Assembly (NCBI RefSeq): GCF_029227915.1
Contig: NC_079882.1
Span: forward strand, 7,688,001-7,752,000
DNA from: Hydractinia symbiolongicarpus
Taxonomy: Eukaryota; Cnidaria; Hydrozoa; Anthoathecata; Hydractiniidae
DNA length: 64,000 nucleotides
Direction of reading: 5' to 3'
The position numbers were made by a program, and so were the translations under genes. The notes beneath the pieces were generated by a model, which saw only the letters and a program-made list of their open reading frames with translations, was not told the origin of the DNA and searched no databases. This document shows positions 23,237-36,919 of this stretch, piece by piece. The first letter of the stretch is position 1. The number at the start of each line of letters is the position of its first letter.

Positions 23237-26200
23237 TCAGGAAGTGTCAAAACCATTGGTTTCAATAACTTCTGGCGTATTCTTACTCAATTCTTCAGAA
23301 CTTTTAATCTTACGGTTCTTTGGTTTTAGATTTTCTTTTTCTTTCGATTCTTTATAGCTGGATAGTAATTTTGGTAATGTTTTTACTGCAGCTGTTCGTT
23401 TAACCGGTCCTTTGCGGGGATCCAAGATACGGTGGTTGTCAGGGATACCATAATGCCTATAGATTTATAAATAAAACGAAGGAAAATGTTTTTAAAGATT
23501 ACGCCGGTGAAAGGAGCAAATAATGCTAGGCATGCCTAGGCATGCACGAAAGTGTATATCTGATGACACAATTAAGTAGATTAACAGCAGGCGTGGGAGG
23601 GGTTAATTTAAGAAGAACCTGTAAAAAATTATTTTGCTGCAACGTAAAACTCTCTGAGAGTAAATTGTCTTTGATAGCACAGGAATTTAGTACAATTCTC
23701 TATTGAAAATTCGCATACAAGAAAACTACAAGAAAAATATCTTGCATCTTTTATAAAGAATTTAAATGAATTCTGTTAAAAAACAAAAAGATGCTTCGTT
23801 TGTACTAATATTCCGGTTCATCAAAATCGATAAAAATTAAGAAGATTAATGAAACCCGCCCAGTCTAGCCATCACAGTGCGAAAAAAAATAAAATTTTCG
23901 TAAGGTAAAATTAAAAAAACGCTACCAAATTCTAATACTACATCATGTTTGATTTGACCCTTGTAAGAGTCTGGGCATAACGAATTCAGACGCCACAAAT
24001 GTTTTTTATGCTGTAAATATGTTTGGAATAAAAACATGAATAAGGCTGAAATTTATCTAAAGAAACATTAAGTCTCGCAAAATCGTGAATTAGAACAAGA
24101 AAGTTTATTTTTTGACAGGATTTAGGAGAATCTAGACATTTTATGACAACCGGAACTATTTCGACCGCTAATTGATTTCGTGAAACACTGTTGCTGATGT
24201 TTAGGCCGTCATGAAAGGTTGGTTAAATAGAGTAGGTGAATCAAAACATTTAAAAAGTTTGAAAGGGTAACGATAGAAACAATCAAAACCATACCTGTTT
24301 CGCAGAGAATGTTCAGATTTTCTCGTGCTGAATTTCATACCTGGAATTGGTGACACCTAACAAAAAAATTCAAACGTTATGAATAAAATTTTAACGTTTA
24401 AGGAACAATTAGATGGATATGAACATAAAGTGACTCAAATAAACGTCCGCATTTCTTCCATGACCTAATGCTTGTAAAGGCATTCCTGTTTTAAACGTCC
24501 CTTCCAATAAACACCAAATAGCGTTTGTGATAAAGAAGTCAACTAATTTAGCAGGAAGACAAGGCTTACTATCTGCTCTAAAGGCTTTTTTAAAAATTAG
24601 GAACTATGCAATAAATAGTTATGATAAAAAGTTGACTTTGTTGCTCCAAGAAAGGTAAAATTATACATCTTCTGCTCTACATTTCAACACTTTCGATTGC
24701 ATTTTTTTTATTTTGAAACCTTCGGAAAAAAATTGAAACAAGCATTTTGCACCAACTTTGCAAAGATTAAATACACGTTGTTGTTTTTTTAAGAAACACG
24801 AGTTTAAGAAACATAAAGGCTCAAAATCCCCACAACTTAAGAAACATTGAGGAGATATTGCCAACCTGATGGAAGAAAAAGGGGCAAATCTCCTTTCAAC
24901 TGATAGCAGATAAAAAAAATCTGATAATAAATGAGATTATCATAAAAACGGGAGAAATAGAAAGAAGGGGAAAAAAAGGGAAAGAGAGAGAGAAGATTAA
25001 CATACATGTAGCATAAGAAACACATGTTTAAAAAAACACGAGACTTCAAAATGCTTGAAAATATAAATAAGATTTAAAAAATACTTTAGGCTCAAATGAA
25101 TGATTTTTTAAGAAACATTAAGCCTGCCTTGCAAAACCAGTTTAATAAAAAGATAAAAAAAATAATTAATTATTCATTTCATTTATGATGCTACATAAAT
25201 ACAGACTTAATAAAACTTTTAGCATGCAGCTTCATATATTAATAATACACAAAAAGTAAATACTTTTGTTTATCTGAACTTAAGTAGGCAGGAAGTATCC
25301 AAAAATGTGTTTTCTCAACATCAAAACTAGTAATCATTGAAAGAAGGATTTCTTATAAAAGTCTATTGAGGGTGGCCACTTATTTTTTAAAATTTAATTC
25401 TAGGAGTTTTCTGGGGAGACAAAAAAGAGGAATTTCAATGAGAAAGACAGTAAACAGCTTGCATAGCCTGGTGAGTAAGAAACAGATTTTTAAAAAAGAT
25501 TTTTTAGGAGTTTTCCAATTTCCCAACACAAGTTTTTCTTGGAATATATTATCTTTTCAGGAATATCCCAAATTAGTGACCGTTCTCCTAGTATTAAGGA
25601 TCATTAGGAGAAAACAACATAGGAACACAACCTCGTGATATCTCAAACTTTCGCTTTCACATAACACGTTCCCACGCGTGTTGTTTATCTACCAAGAAGC
25701 ACAAAAAAACTACGTTAAATATTAACATAATTTCATGAAACTTATGGACGGCGATTAAGACTACACAAAGCGTCTGAGAGCTAATGTTGATTTTAATCGG
25801 CCAGGGAAATAACAGGTAAACAAAGATGTTTAATGAAGGGTGCTCCTGTTACAACTAAATACACTTACAGAACTTTAGGAGTGCTAAAAAAATACTAAAG
25901 TGCTATTAAAACCAACTGAATCCTATTCAAGCGGGTCCAACTTATTGTTCAGGTCATTTTTTCATAAATATGGAAAAAATTGGGTACGAAGTTGACAATG
26001 AGAATATGATACACGAATGTAACTTCAACAAAAGTATCGGTATTGTGATACTACTACACAGCAACTAGTATTATAACAGATTTACCCCCGCAGAGGTACA
26101 TTCAGATTCTAGAAGATATAAAACAGGATCTACAAGAGTCTTTTTCTGGATGAATGATGGGGAATTAGAGTTAAAGTTAAATTTGTTTATCTCCTTGGTG

Positions 26201-29200
26201 TAACTTATTACACAATTCCATTTATAAAGGAAGTAAAAGGTAGTGAAAGATACTAGATCATATATCCATACATTTAAGGTTTTACAAAACGTTGGAGAGA
26301 AAAAGTCCAGTATATATTGTCAAAAAAATGTTTTCCTGGTGTCGGTTAAACGGAATTTTTTCGGAAAACGGAATTTTCTTTTTACCATTTTAAACTTAAA
26401 ACTGTTGTTTCTTAAATAGTAAAAAATCAAGAAAAATAAGTGGTAGATTTGGCCAAGCTTAAAGTTGATGATCCTTCTATCTTTAACAAATTTTATTAGT
26501 TATTTATTTTCTACATAACTATGGGTGTTTTCGAAATAAAAAAGATATAAAAAAAAAAACCCATAATTCTTGGTTTTTTAAATACTTGGATTTAAAGATT
26601 TGTTTTTTAGAAGTTGAAATTATCCACTTTAACGTCAGAAATTTTCCGGGAATAAAACTATTTGAGAAAAAGGCAATTAAAAAAAGAACCGCAAAATATC
26701 AATTTCCCGGAAATATTTCGCGGTCAAAAAAACAACACAAATTAGCAACTATTATTGTTTCTGTTTCCGGAGGCGTTTGCTATATTCGTGGTAAAAAGTC
26801 TGGCTCAGGAAATTAAACTGCGCATATATGCAAGTTTTTGACATTGAAATTAGTAGCTAAAAGCAAACAGGGTGTAACATGTCATCAAACATTACTTTGA
26901 TTAATTTTTGGCCACAACAGTTTATCGTGGATCATCTATTTAAAAAGCTGTTATACACACCACCATCATATATAATAAAGACTTGGCTGTCATTTCAAGG
27001 TGACAACCTTTTTTAGGAACAACCCGTCTTTTCTTGGACAAAATTTATGGCCCAACCCGGGCTTACTTACTGCTTACTTTAAATCTTTCAAATAATCTTT
27101 TAATAATACTCACAATAGTGGCGGGTGTTTTCGCTTGTAATCTCGCTTCATCTACAGCCATCGCAGCCTGGAAGAGAATCACTTGTTTAAATCTAACTTC
27201 GAAAAAAGTCAACGCGAATAAACATTAAAAATGTACCTGATTAAGCTCCAGTTTATATTTTTTCTTCCCTTCGTTTAATCTGAACAAATCCTAAAAACAA
27301 AATCATTTTAGTGTCAAGAGTCAATGCAGGTAAGGGGTAGCTTTCTGATCACTAGCTAAGGTTATCACAATTTCTACATGAGCATACTTCGTGATTATAT
27401 ATTCCAATGCTATTACTTAACAATGAGTCTGTTTCACCATCAGATCTGCAATATGTCAGCGATGGCTGAGTTCAGAAAAGTTTATCAAAACATGCAACGT
27501 TAGTCCATTCTTGTTAACTTTATTTGCTTGTCAATATTTTTAAGGGAGCCTTAAGAAAGCCTGAGCACTGATATTAAGGGATTTTTACAAAAACTTTAAA
27601 ACTGCTGCCATTATGATTTTTTTTTTTAAAAAAAGTTGTTTGTACTTCCAAAGGTAATTAATGTAAAGCACACACTAACCTGAGACTCTGAGTCAAGCTT
27701 CCATTCCAGATCTTTCAAGTTTCCCTCTAGTTGACGTTTTTCACGTTCAAGTAGCTTTAACATATTTCGCAAATCAGTCTATAACAAAGACACGTTTTGT
27801 TTAGCAGCCATTTATCTATACTGTCCAAATAAAAAGTCAAATAGTTTTTAGATTACTGATTTTAATTCTGCGTATAATGTATCTTAATACAATTCCTCCA
27901 TTCTTGTGTCCTCAACAAGGAGCGAAATCCAAAGACAATCATAGGTTTGCCTTCTGGAAATATTTAAAAAAAAACATAGGGAATTTTTACTCATAGATTT
28001 TTTGTAAATAACTTTGTTCTGAAAAGACAATCTAAAAATAAGGTTATATCAGATTTTCTTTTGAAAAATATCGAATAATGCTAGTCCTCTTAATATAACT
28101 CTGTCTTTCTCTGACATTTTTTACTAAAATTTCTGACATTATATTCACTTTTCCATCTATCTTCGACATGGATTTTATTGTATTTGAACCTTGGATTATC
28201 TTCCTGATACAACAGATTGGTTAAAAATTAATGCTAATTCTTGCCAATATTGTGGAAAATAAGGATTTTCTACTTGGCCATCTCAAAATTCCTGACAGAG
28301 TTAAAAACACTGTAGTCACAAAAACACATTCATAAAAGTTCAAAAAAGTTTAAAAAACAAACACAGAAACTACTGAATGTACAAAAAAAAAGAAATAAAG
28401 TTTTCTTTAAAAAGATTAAAAATGTCCTGACTGAATCATGGGTTTCTCAGTTATTCTAAAACAACAACAACAAAAAATGACAATCTTATAACAATATCAG
28501 TTTTACTATTAAGTCCACAGCAATGCTTCAAGTAAACACCTGGGGGGAAATTTTTTGGATTTTAGAGGGCATCCGTTTAAAGGTGGGGGGGGGGGGGGTT
28601 GGCTTAAAAAGGGGGCGTTAAGTAAACTTTTTTTTCATTTTTCTCTAGTTCATGGATTACATATTTTTTGATCTAATATCTATCATTATCAATATTATTA
28701 AAAGGCGGTGCTGCATTGAACATATCTTTTCTGATATTTTCAATAACTTTTATAAAGAGCCTTTTTGTTGAAAAATCAACATTTGATTTTTATTGTGATT
28801 AACGCCTAGAGTTTATTGAAAAAAATAATTGAAAAATCAGGGCGTTATTGTGTATTGCTAAAACACCTGCACGTACAGATTGTAGAAACAAGAAGAAACT
28901 TACATCATTCAGCTTCGATTGTTTCAACTCTAAACATAAAATTGTAACATTCCTGTATAGTAAGATGTTGCGGGTGAAATTTATATCCAAGTTCAAATTG
29001 CAGTATTTTTATAAAATAATTTAGCTCATGAAAATAATTGCTTGCTTATGAAATTGTATAATTAATATTAACAAATTAGGTTACATCAAGGGGGATTGTG
29101 CAGAAAATTATAATCTATTTGTTGAGGTAAAAATGCAGCAATCTCATTGAACAAAAAAATAATTTTGGCAACAATTTACTTTGGCATTTTTTTAAAATGT

Positions 29201-31868
29201 TAGCATTTTTTATCAAATTCACTGGGCAAGAAATTTCTTACTTTATGGAAGGATTTATCTCTGATTCTATCTTTCAAATGATTTATTTAAAGAGCAATCT
29301 GTTTTATAACATTTTGGGAAAATAGCTTTTGCTCAGGCATTATCATGAAATTGTTACACTATATCAACTGGATCATTTTCTGCAGCTAGAAGGCTTTAGA
29401 AATGCCACTTTATTGCAGATACCTAGACAAAACGAACAGAAACACGTTATAACATGCCTGTATTATGTCCCTATCATGGGACTAGCCACATCGTAACCTT
29501 GAATTTTTAAAATGCTGCAATAACAACACCAAAAATTAAAACCTAATGAACAGATTTTGGAATAAACTGTGACAAATGTAGATAAGGATGCGAAAAAAAC
29601 TATTTTTAGCTAATTTTGGGGTAGGTTCGTTGATTAGCAACCAGAGTTTTCCCACATACTAAACCAAATGAAATTTGTAGATAATGATCTTTACTAACAT
29701 ATTAGACCACAAGTAACGATCATTTTTAGAAATAAACTTAAAAACCCTATTTTGGGGGCAAATTTGTTTTTTTTTACCCAAAATGGCACCATTATGATAC
29801 TTTTTCAAAAATCCAAAAATTTCAATTTCTAGCATTTATTGATACGTAACTTTGTGCAAAAAATCAGGAATAGTTAATAAGCGGATTCAGAGAAAAGCTG
29901 TAATGTGCGAGCGTTCATACAGAACCTAATTCATAGGTCACTTCACTTTCACATGTGCCCAAAAACAACAGAAAAAGTTACATCACACTTTCTGTCTTGC
30001 CACATTGCATACTCTCTGATGGCACATATCAATTTCTCTTATGGCACATCATAAGCCAAATAACATTAATGGGTTTATTGCCACACACAAGGAAAGGAAA
30101 ATAATAACACACCTGATTCATTTTCATCAAGTTTTGTCAGTTCTTTGATTTTCTCATTCATAAATGCTAGTTGATTTTTTAGTTCTGAATTAATTTTAAA
30201 CTGCTCCTCGTATCTTAATTTCCATTCATTATCTAAAAAAAATTGTGACAATGCACCTTAGTAAAATTTGATGGTTATAAAGTTAATGTTGTTTAAACAC
30301 CTACAATACAAGAAATGAGCATTATTACAGTCCAAAACAACACTTATCGAATTTCATCTTAAAGTTTTTTAGATTTGCAACAGAATCAGCATATTATATA
30401 GAAACATAGTAGAGATTATCCAGTTAAAGTTATCTTTACATATACAGAAAAACATTGAGATTAACTTATTCCAGGAAATTAACAAGGCACAAAATCAACT
30501 CAAGATTTAAAAATTTACATTAATTAAAATCAAAAATTGAGTAATTATTCAGGGCGTTTTGGTTAAATCAAAACCTGTAATTAAAGTTTAAAAATATATA
30601 TTCTAACAATTAAAATAAATACATGCAAAACAAAACGAGGGAGCTGATATTGTAGATGTTTTAAAGGTTACCGAACCCATTTTTTAAAAAAATTCTTGAC
30701 TCAAGTCATTCTAATGCTTTTGTAACTCTATTGAACTAAATCCTGTTAATTAAATTCGTTTTAATAAGTTTTTAATTTTTAAAAATTTAATTTTGTTCCT
30801 CTTTATTTCTTTAAATAGGAAATATTCTTACCCGCATCATCACTATCATCAAGTAGTTGATTTTCTAATTCAGTTGTGCTAATCTCAATTTCGTTGGTCA
30901 ATTGTTCCAAACTATCTCTAAAATAAATAAATAGTTAAAAGCTTTTCTAAAAAAAAAATTAAAACACAAACTACAAAGGTTAATTTTTGTTATGAAATAA
31001 TGTCAACACAATCTTTAAAGCATTAGGCTTCTCTATTCACACTTGATGTAATATTTCCATAACTAGATATTAAATTTCACCGAGATAATAAACAGCACTT
31101 TCAGTCAATCTATAACACCTTATAGTCAGATTTTTTTGAAATTATTGACTGTTTTTAAAAAAGTAAATGTCAAAAAATCAGTCTAAAAATCATATCAAAC
31201 CACAAAATATTTTTTTAATGTTTTTGAGCTTTAAACTCTAAAACTTGGAAATAAACTCCCCTTCAAAATGTAAAAAAAGAGATCAGAAATCAATTCTTAC
31301 TTTTTCATTTTGTATGAATTTTTACCACACCTTTACTGAATATATAAAAGTTTTTGAATCTAATAAATAATGGCGTGATTAGGGAAGTATTGGGATGTTT
31401 GGGGAACATATTTTAAAACAATGCTATTTTTTATCTAACTTTTTTCATTTTACTTGTAAGTTATGACAATCCAAAACACAAAGTTTTGTGAAGCCAGACC
31501 ATTCAGGTTAAAATATTGTGTGTCCTAATTGTTGATATTGTGTGTCCTGGTTGTCAATACTGTAAGACATTTCAAATTCTACAATTCTTGATCCTAAGCC
31601 TTGATAATTCAAAGTGCATGTCTATGGGTAAAAAAATAATGAAAAGAAAATCTGTACCAATTATTGACTAAAATGACATATGCAACATTTTAGTAATTTT
31701 CTTATTATTTTTTAAAACTTAAATGCCTTAACAAAATCAAAATCCAAGCACTCACACAAGGGAATATGAAAGAATATATAGGTCTATATCTATATGCAAG
31801 TACCTTGTTGCCTTTTCTTGTGCCAATTCAGCCGTTAATCTTTCAATTTCACCACTAAGATTTGCCAT
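23237..31868 (-). CDS. CCDC169: CCDC169 orthologue, coiled-coil protein (9 exons)
   Basis: The exons are 31868-31804, 30917-30832, 30232-30113, 28929-28904 (26-nt microexon), 27778-27680, 27290-27237, 27167-27114, 24356-24295 and 23456-23237. They total 786 nt, or 261 aa. The borders are GT-AG and the phases join throughout. The order of motifs matches vertebrate CCDC169: an acidic stretch then DNEWKLRYEEQ (residues 50-60), a second coiled coil MLKLLEREKRQLEG with KLDSESQ, and a C-terminal DPRKGPVKR. The protein is predicted to be mostly coiled coil up to about residue 165, then a basic, disordered tail of about 95 residues, longer than in mammals. The family has no established molecular function. 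The start is the first ATG after a plausible 5' UTR acceptor at 31883. Confidence 0.85.
24357..27113 (-). other. Large CCDC169 intron, nothing recognised
   Basis: This is a 2.8-kb intron between exons 7 and 8. It is AT-rich, contains only short random ORFs on both strands, and shows no terminal inverted repeats or recognisable element. Two TTTCCGG/CCGGAAA-type patches occur near 26340-26800. Confidence 0.6.
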
Positions 31869-32128
31869 TGAGTAAAAAAGACTAAAAACTAAAATATAAC
31901 AGTATATGTTAACTTTGAAATTACTGGCCTTTCTAAATCAAATTTTATAAAATAAAATCAAATGCTGTCTGCCTGATTACTTAACACACAGGCATTCGCG
32001 CTGGTAATTGCCATGTGCTATTGGGAACTAGGCTACTTTCAATTTTGTTGTAGACAAGTAACAAGAGTATACCATCCATTTTACGTAAATGTCTAAACTA
32101 GGTGATTTCAGCTTTTCTTGCCATATAC

Positions 32129-32220
32129 CTTTTTCTTGCTTGCGAACACTGCTTAGCTTTCACATCATATTCTCAGCCTTGAGTCTAGGATCTGTCATAA
32201 TACTGGCATCAAAATGTTGG
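32129..32220 (-). promoter_or_regulatory. Possible CCDC169 5' UTR exon with a short upstream ORF
   Basis: On the minus strand this segment ends AAAAAG followed by a GTATAT donor. A matching acceptor (TTTTTAG) lies at 31883, 15 bp before the CCDC169 ATG. It contains a 12-codon ORF (ATGACAGATCC to TGA) that would act as an upstream ORF if transcribed. This is a consistency argument only. Confidence 0.3.
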
Positions 32221-32229
32221 TGTGTTTGA

Positions 32230-35200
32230 GCAAAAAGAAACATTGTACACAATGGAGCATGACATTTTAATATCTAGTTATCTTTTTGAATTATTTATTA
32301 ACCTATATTACTGTGAAACTAGACAGGCAAGGAATTGTCTTGAAAAGAAAAAACATTCAAAGATTCTCTTTCTTAATTCATTTCACTATGTTTTCTTAAT
32401 AACAAGTCTGCTTGCTATTCAAAAAAGTTTTGCATATAAATTTGACAAAACACGTAATGGCAAACATATTGCAAATGGTTTCACAATCACATTTAGTTGA
32501 AGGTTTGTTGGCATAGAGTTCTCAAAAGGCTGCATTTGATTAATTCAATGAAGTTATAGTCAATAAAGTCCCACAACTCTGTTTATTTCTAGTGCTGCCT
32601 TTTCTTGTGGCCAAGTCAACAGAATTGACAGCACTGTTTTGGAAAACCTGGAGTGTTATGGCCTGTGCTTACTATGAGGGTGTTTTGTCATCAATTCAGT
32701 GCCCTTGTATTAAGGGAATAGGAGTTTTGGATAATTTGCTTTTCACTTAACCTCTGCAAAACCTTTTTCTGCTCACCAGCATTTCACGAAGTTGGCTAAA
32801 GTGATGGTGTATAACTGAGAACCATAGTTGATGTAGAAAATAGAGTTTCCATATTGGCACCAGAGCTGTTTGTTTACATAATGATCATATAAATCTTTAA
32901 TATTGATGAAAAAATAATATATAAAATGAGTGGCTTAAAATTATTCTGCACTATTGTTGCATGCAATTTTATTTTAAATCTACCACAGACAATGAAGAAT
33001 AATGTGCCATTTCGATAAATTAACTAATTACAAATCAGGTATTATGCAAAAAATTTTTACTCTTCGTTAACAATATTAAATGATGCAAACAGGCCATGAT
33101 GTTGAACAAAGTAGAGCCTGAAAAACAAGCCAAAGATTTTTGGTTGCATGAAAGTTTTTTGAGGTACAGGTACTTTTGGCAAAAAGCCAGTACAATAAGA
33201 GGAAAGTTTTTTTTGTCCATGGTCTTAACGCACATGACAAAGGTGTAGATAAACCGCATACATAATTTTCTGGCAATTTTGTTTTATTGTGAAAAAGACA
33301 GCATCCATTTTATAAATTAAATAAAAGATAATTTTCTGTTTAAGTACACCACCATCTTGCATCTTAGAACCCTATGGAAATTTATTATTACATCCAACTT
33401 TGTATTACAAAAGTCCTGTACATAAGGCTGGCAAAAAAAAGGCACACATACTGTAAACAAACAAATAAAGATTGTAGACAGTGCACAGACTTCCAGAAAA
33501 TGCTATATTTGATACAATTTAATTGATAAATATAGCAAAGACTCTTTGTATTATGTGAACGTCAAAATTACTTGAATTCACTTTTCTCTCTATCCTCTCC
33601 GTTCACTGGCAAGACTGCATGGATACGGCATGATATCCTTAGCCTTACATCTGGGATTTACCATATTATATATACCAAATTCACTGGTACGAAAAATTTG
33701 TGAATGTTACAGCATAGACAGCCAAAACATCACTCAGGTAGCTCACCAATGAAATAATTTATGCATGGGGGAGAGTATGCCATTTTAATCCTTTGTTATA
33801 TTTTTAATAAGCCTTAAGGTTACTGTAAAGAAAACAAATTTTTTTGAGGTTTTTTGCAAAAAATTCATGATATATAGAAAAAAAAAACATTCTCTTCCGA
33901 ATGACAAATTTTATATTCCATGAAAATATTTAAATCATCCCTTTCTTCTAGAAAAAGCCTTTTCAGAGGTGTTATATCCTTTGCGCCTTCAAGGAAATAT
34001 GTTCAAAATAAGTTTAGCATATTTTTTGTAAACATTATGCATGATATGGAACTCCCGTATAAAAATATGCATAATAATATTTTTTAGATAGTTTACCTTT
34101 ACCATCGATATATCATAGTGCTGTGTTTTTCCTGCGTGGGCAGAAATGGAGTTAATGTGTTCGCTTAGTTTGTTTACATTTTTACCTCCATTTCTGCGTG
34201 CACATCAGGCATTACGTAATCATCACTTAGCTAGATGCGTATGCAAGTAAATATCGGGACTATGTAATTCCATGTATTCTATCCACCTTATTCTTGCGGT
34301 TGGGTTCGCATCATAATACTGGTTGAACCGATCACGGGTCAGTATTCAGATTAAGCAGCCATTATAAAATGATAGACAAATGCTGTAATCATAATGTTTT
34401 TTGTGGTGAAACCTTCATAAATACAATACTGGATTTTTCAAGGAATTCTTCTTTTTTTTAGTCAAATTTTTAATATGCTTTACATATTGCTTAATCTTTG
34501 CCATTTTGCGACATTTTAATGCCGTTTTGCTTCTAAATTCTGTCTAATTAAGATTTCTACTGTGAAGGTTTGCTGTGAAAAGTCCACTTTTACCCTCATT
34601 TGGAAAGCAACAAAGGAGAACAGTCTGACTACTGCACAGGAATATCAGCACCTTCTGTATCACCATAATTAAGCACACTGATAACATAAGAACAGCCAAA
34701 AATTACAATTAACAGATTAACGTTCGAACAAATCAAGTGGAAAAAGAGACTGGCGCTAAAATTTGTTAAAGCTTCCTTCGACACAAAGAAAAAGTAGGAG
34801 TTAGCTAGACCACACGCGACGAACGGCAGAAAAGAATTAAGATATTAAATGGGAACAGGTTATTAGAGTTAACTCTGACATCATTATGTTATATTTTCAA
34901 CATGTAATAAAATATATACCTTAATTCTGTAGCCGAAATAATACGATCATTCAATTTTTGAAAAGTCCTATGAATGTCCTGGTTGACAGGTTGACGCACG
35001 TTGTATTATCTGTTCTTTTTGTTTATCATTACTAAGTTCGTGTAACAGATTCACAAAATGTAACGGTATGACGCAAGAAGACCCCAGGGGAGAAAACAAC
35101 TGTTGTTTTTCTGTTGCTATTGTTCACGGTATTTTCAGATGGGAAATCAAAAATTGATTGTAAGTAACACAAAATATTGTAACTATTCGATAACATAATT

Positions 35201-36919
35201 AAGAAGCTATTGTAGTACAACATGCTATTTGTTTCTCACTTCTTTTAATCCTGCGAGCAAACAATTACACAATTACTTCTCGCGGCTAATCCAGCAACTT
35301 AATCCCCAGTTTTTTCTTTAATAGCTGCATACGAGGGGGTTACTTGCATGTCCTCAGCGAAAACTTTGGCAATGAGTGTGAAAAGGCTCATCAAAATCAA
35401 TTAATCTTATGTTTAAGTAGCATAAGTTGCAAAAAGCTGTGAAAAGAAAGTCGGTAGTTCAGAGAGCTCCATGACGTCAACACACGACTTATATAAAGTA
35501 TGTTTATCCTTTATATTTGCTTTTCGCTAAGCCTGGACATATTCAAAAATGATTTTACCCATTTTAAGACTCTATGTTTATATAACTTGGCAACAGCTTG
35601 GTTTTCCACTAAACATTTTCACGAAGTTTTAAATAATAATTGAGCATAGTGTAATTTTTACAAAATATACAATTTCTCTTACATCGTATATTTGCAGACT
35701 ACACATCTCTTTAGAAGTAACCAAGTTGCTAAGGATTTAGGCACAAATTGAACCGTAGTAGCAAATTTCTGAAGCCTTACTTTTTAGTAGAACTCAAATA
35801 GCCATAATTTTTTCGTGGATTATCTTTTACCCGATTTCTAGCCGCAGTTGAAGGTTTAGGGAGCTATCAATGGAACGACAACGTAATTTGATATGAGTGA
35901 TCACAAGTTATGACTAATAGATGGAAATCGGGATTTATTTTCTAAGTTCGGATGCAAAAAATACTTCGAAATGTATTTTCAAAATAGGTTTTTTTAAATA
36001 TATATTTTCTAAACCTCTGAAAACAAAAACTAAATACAGGTATTTTACAAAATAAAACTTAAGCTTTTTCGATCTGTTAAAATCTAATATATAATATACG
36101 TTGTGTTTTCATAACTGAAAATATGTTTAATAAATTAAGCTATGAATTGTAACAAGCAAGCAAAATAAACTAAATAACAAAATAAAAACGTAAAAACATA
36201 TTGCATTTGCTTAAGGGTTGCATGGATTATTTCAAACTTATGCCTAATTCGCGAAAATAAATTTTGCGAAATTAACCAATAGTTTCCGTTTCGCGAAAGT
36301 TTCTTCTACGATTAAAATTAAAAATGCCAGTTCGTGAATCCCACTTTTAAAAAACGAAAAAAACTAAATATATATAAAAAATGTCCTCTAACTCTCAGAA
36401 ATGACCACATTTATCATCCACCACTTGAGCAGGCGCTTCACAAATTCACCCTTTAGAGGAAGCAAAAATATTATAATCCTCTCAAACGTTTATTTTAGTT
36501 TTAAATAAAAATTCACCAAAACAACAGTTAAAAAAAATATTTCGTTAAAACAAGAAGCATTCAGCACAACTTTGTTTCAGGACAACAGTGGTCTTTATAA
36601 GAAATTAACTGCATGGAAAATAACTGACTCGAAATCATGTCATTCTTAATTACAAGTTTCCGCGTGACTGCATATAACAAATTTTTAAGGTAAATATTTA
36701 AGTTAAAATAAAGATCTTAGAATAAAAATATTTGTTTTCCGTTTTCTTAAAAATATATTGAAGAAAAATGAAATGTTTCCTATTCCTTTAACACACTAAC
36801 ACTGACCTAACATTGCACAGTCACTAGACCACATTTGACAATACTATTGCTTTCACCTTTTCCCATACCTAAAAAATTCACATGTAAGTTTTTCAGTAAC
36901 AAAATTCTGCTCGACGCCA
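32230..36919. other. Intergenic region between CCDC169 and TMEM179B
   Basis: No gene was recognised over 4.7 kb. A 12-bp inverted repeat (GCAGAAATGGAG at 34141 and its complement near 34187) could form a hairpin. TTCGCGAAA-type patches occur at about 36245-36300, as they do near 4460-4520. The longest ORFs are 60-90 codons, at AT-biased random level. Confidence 0.55.
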
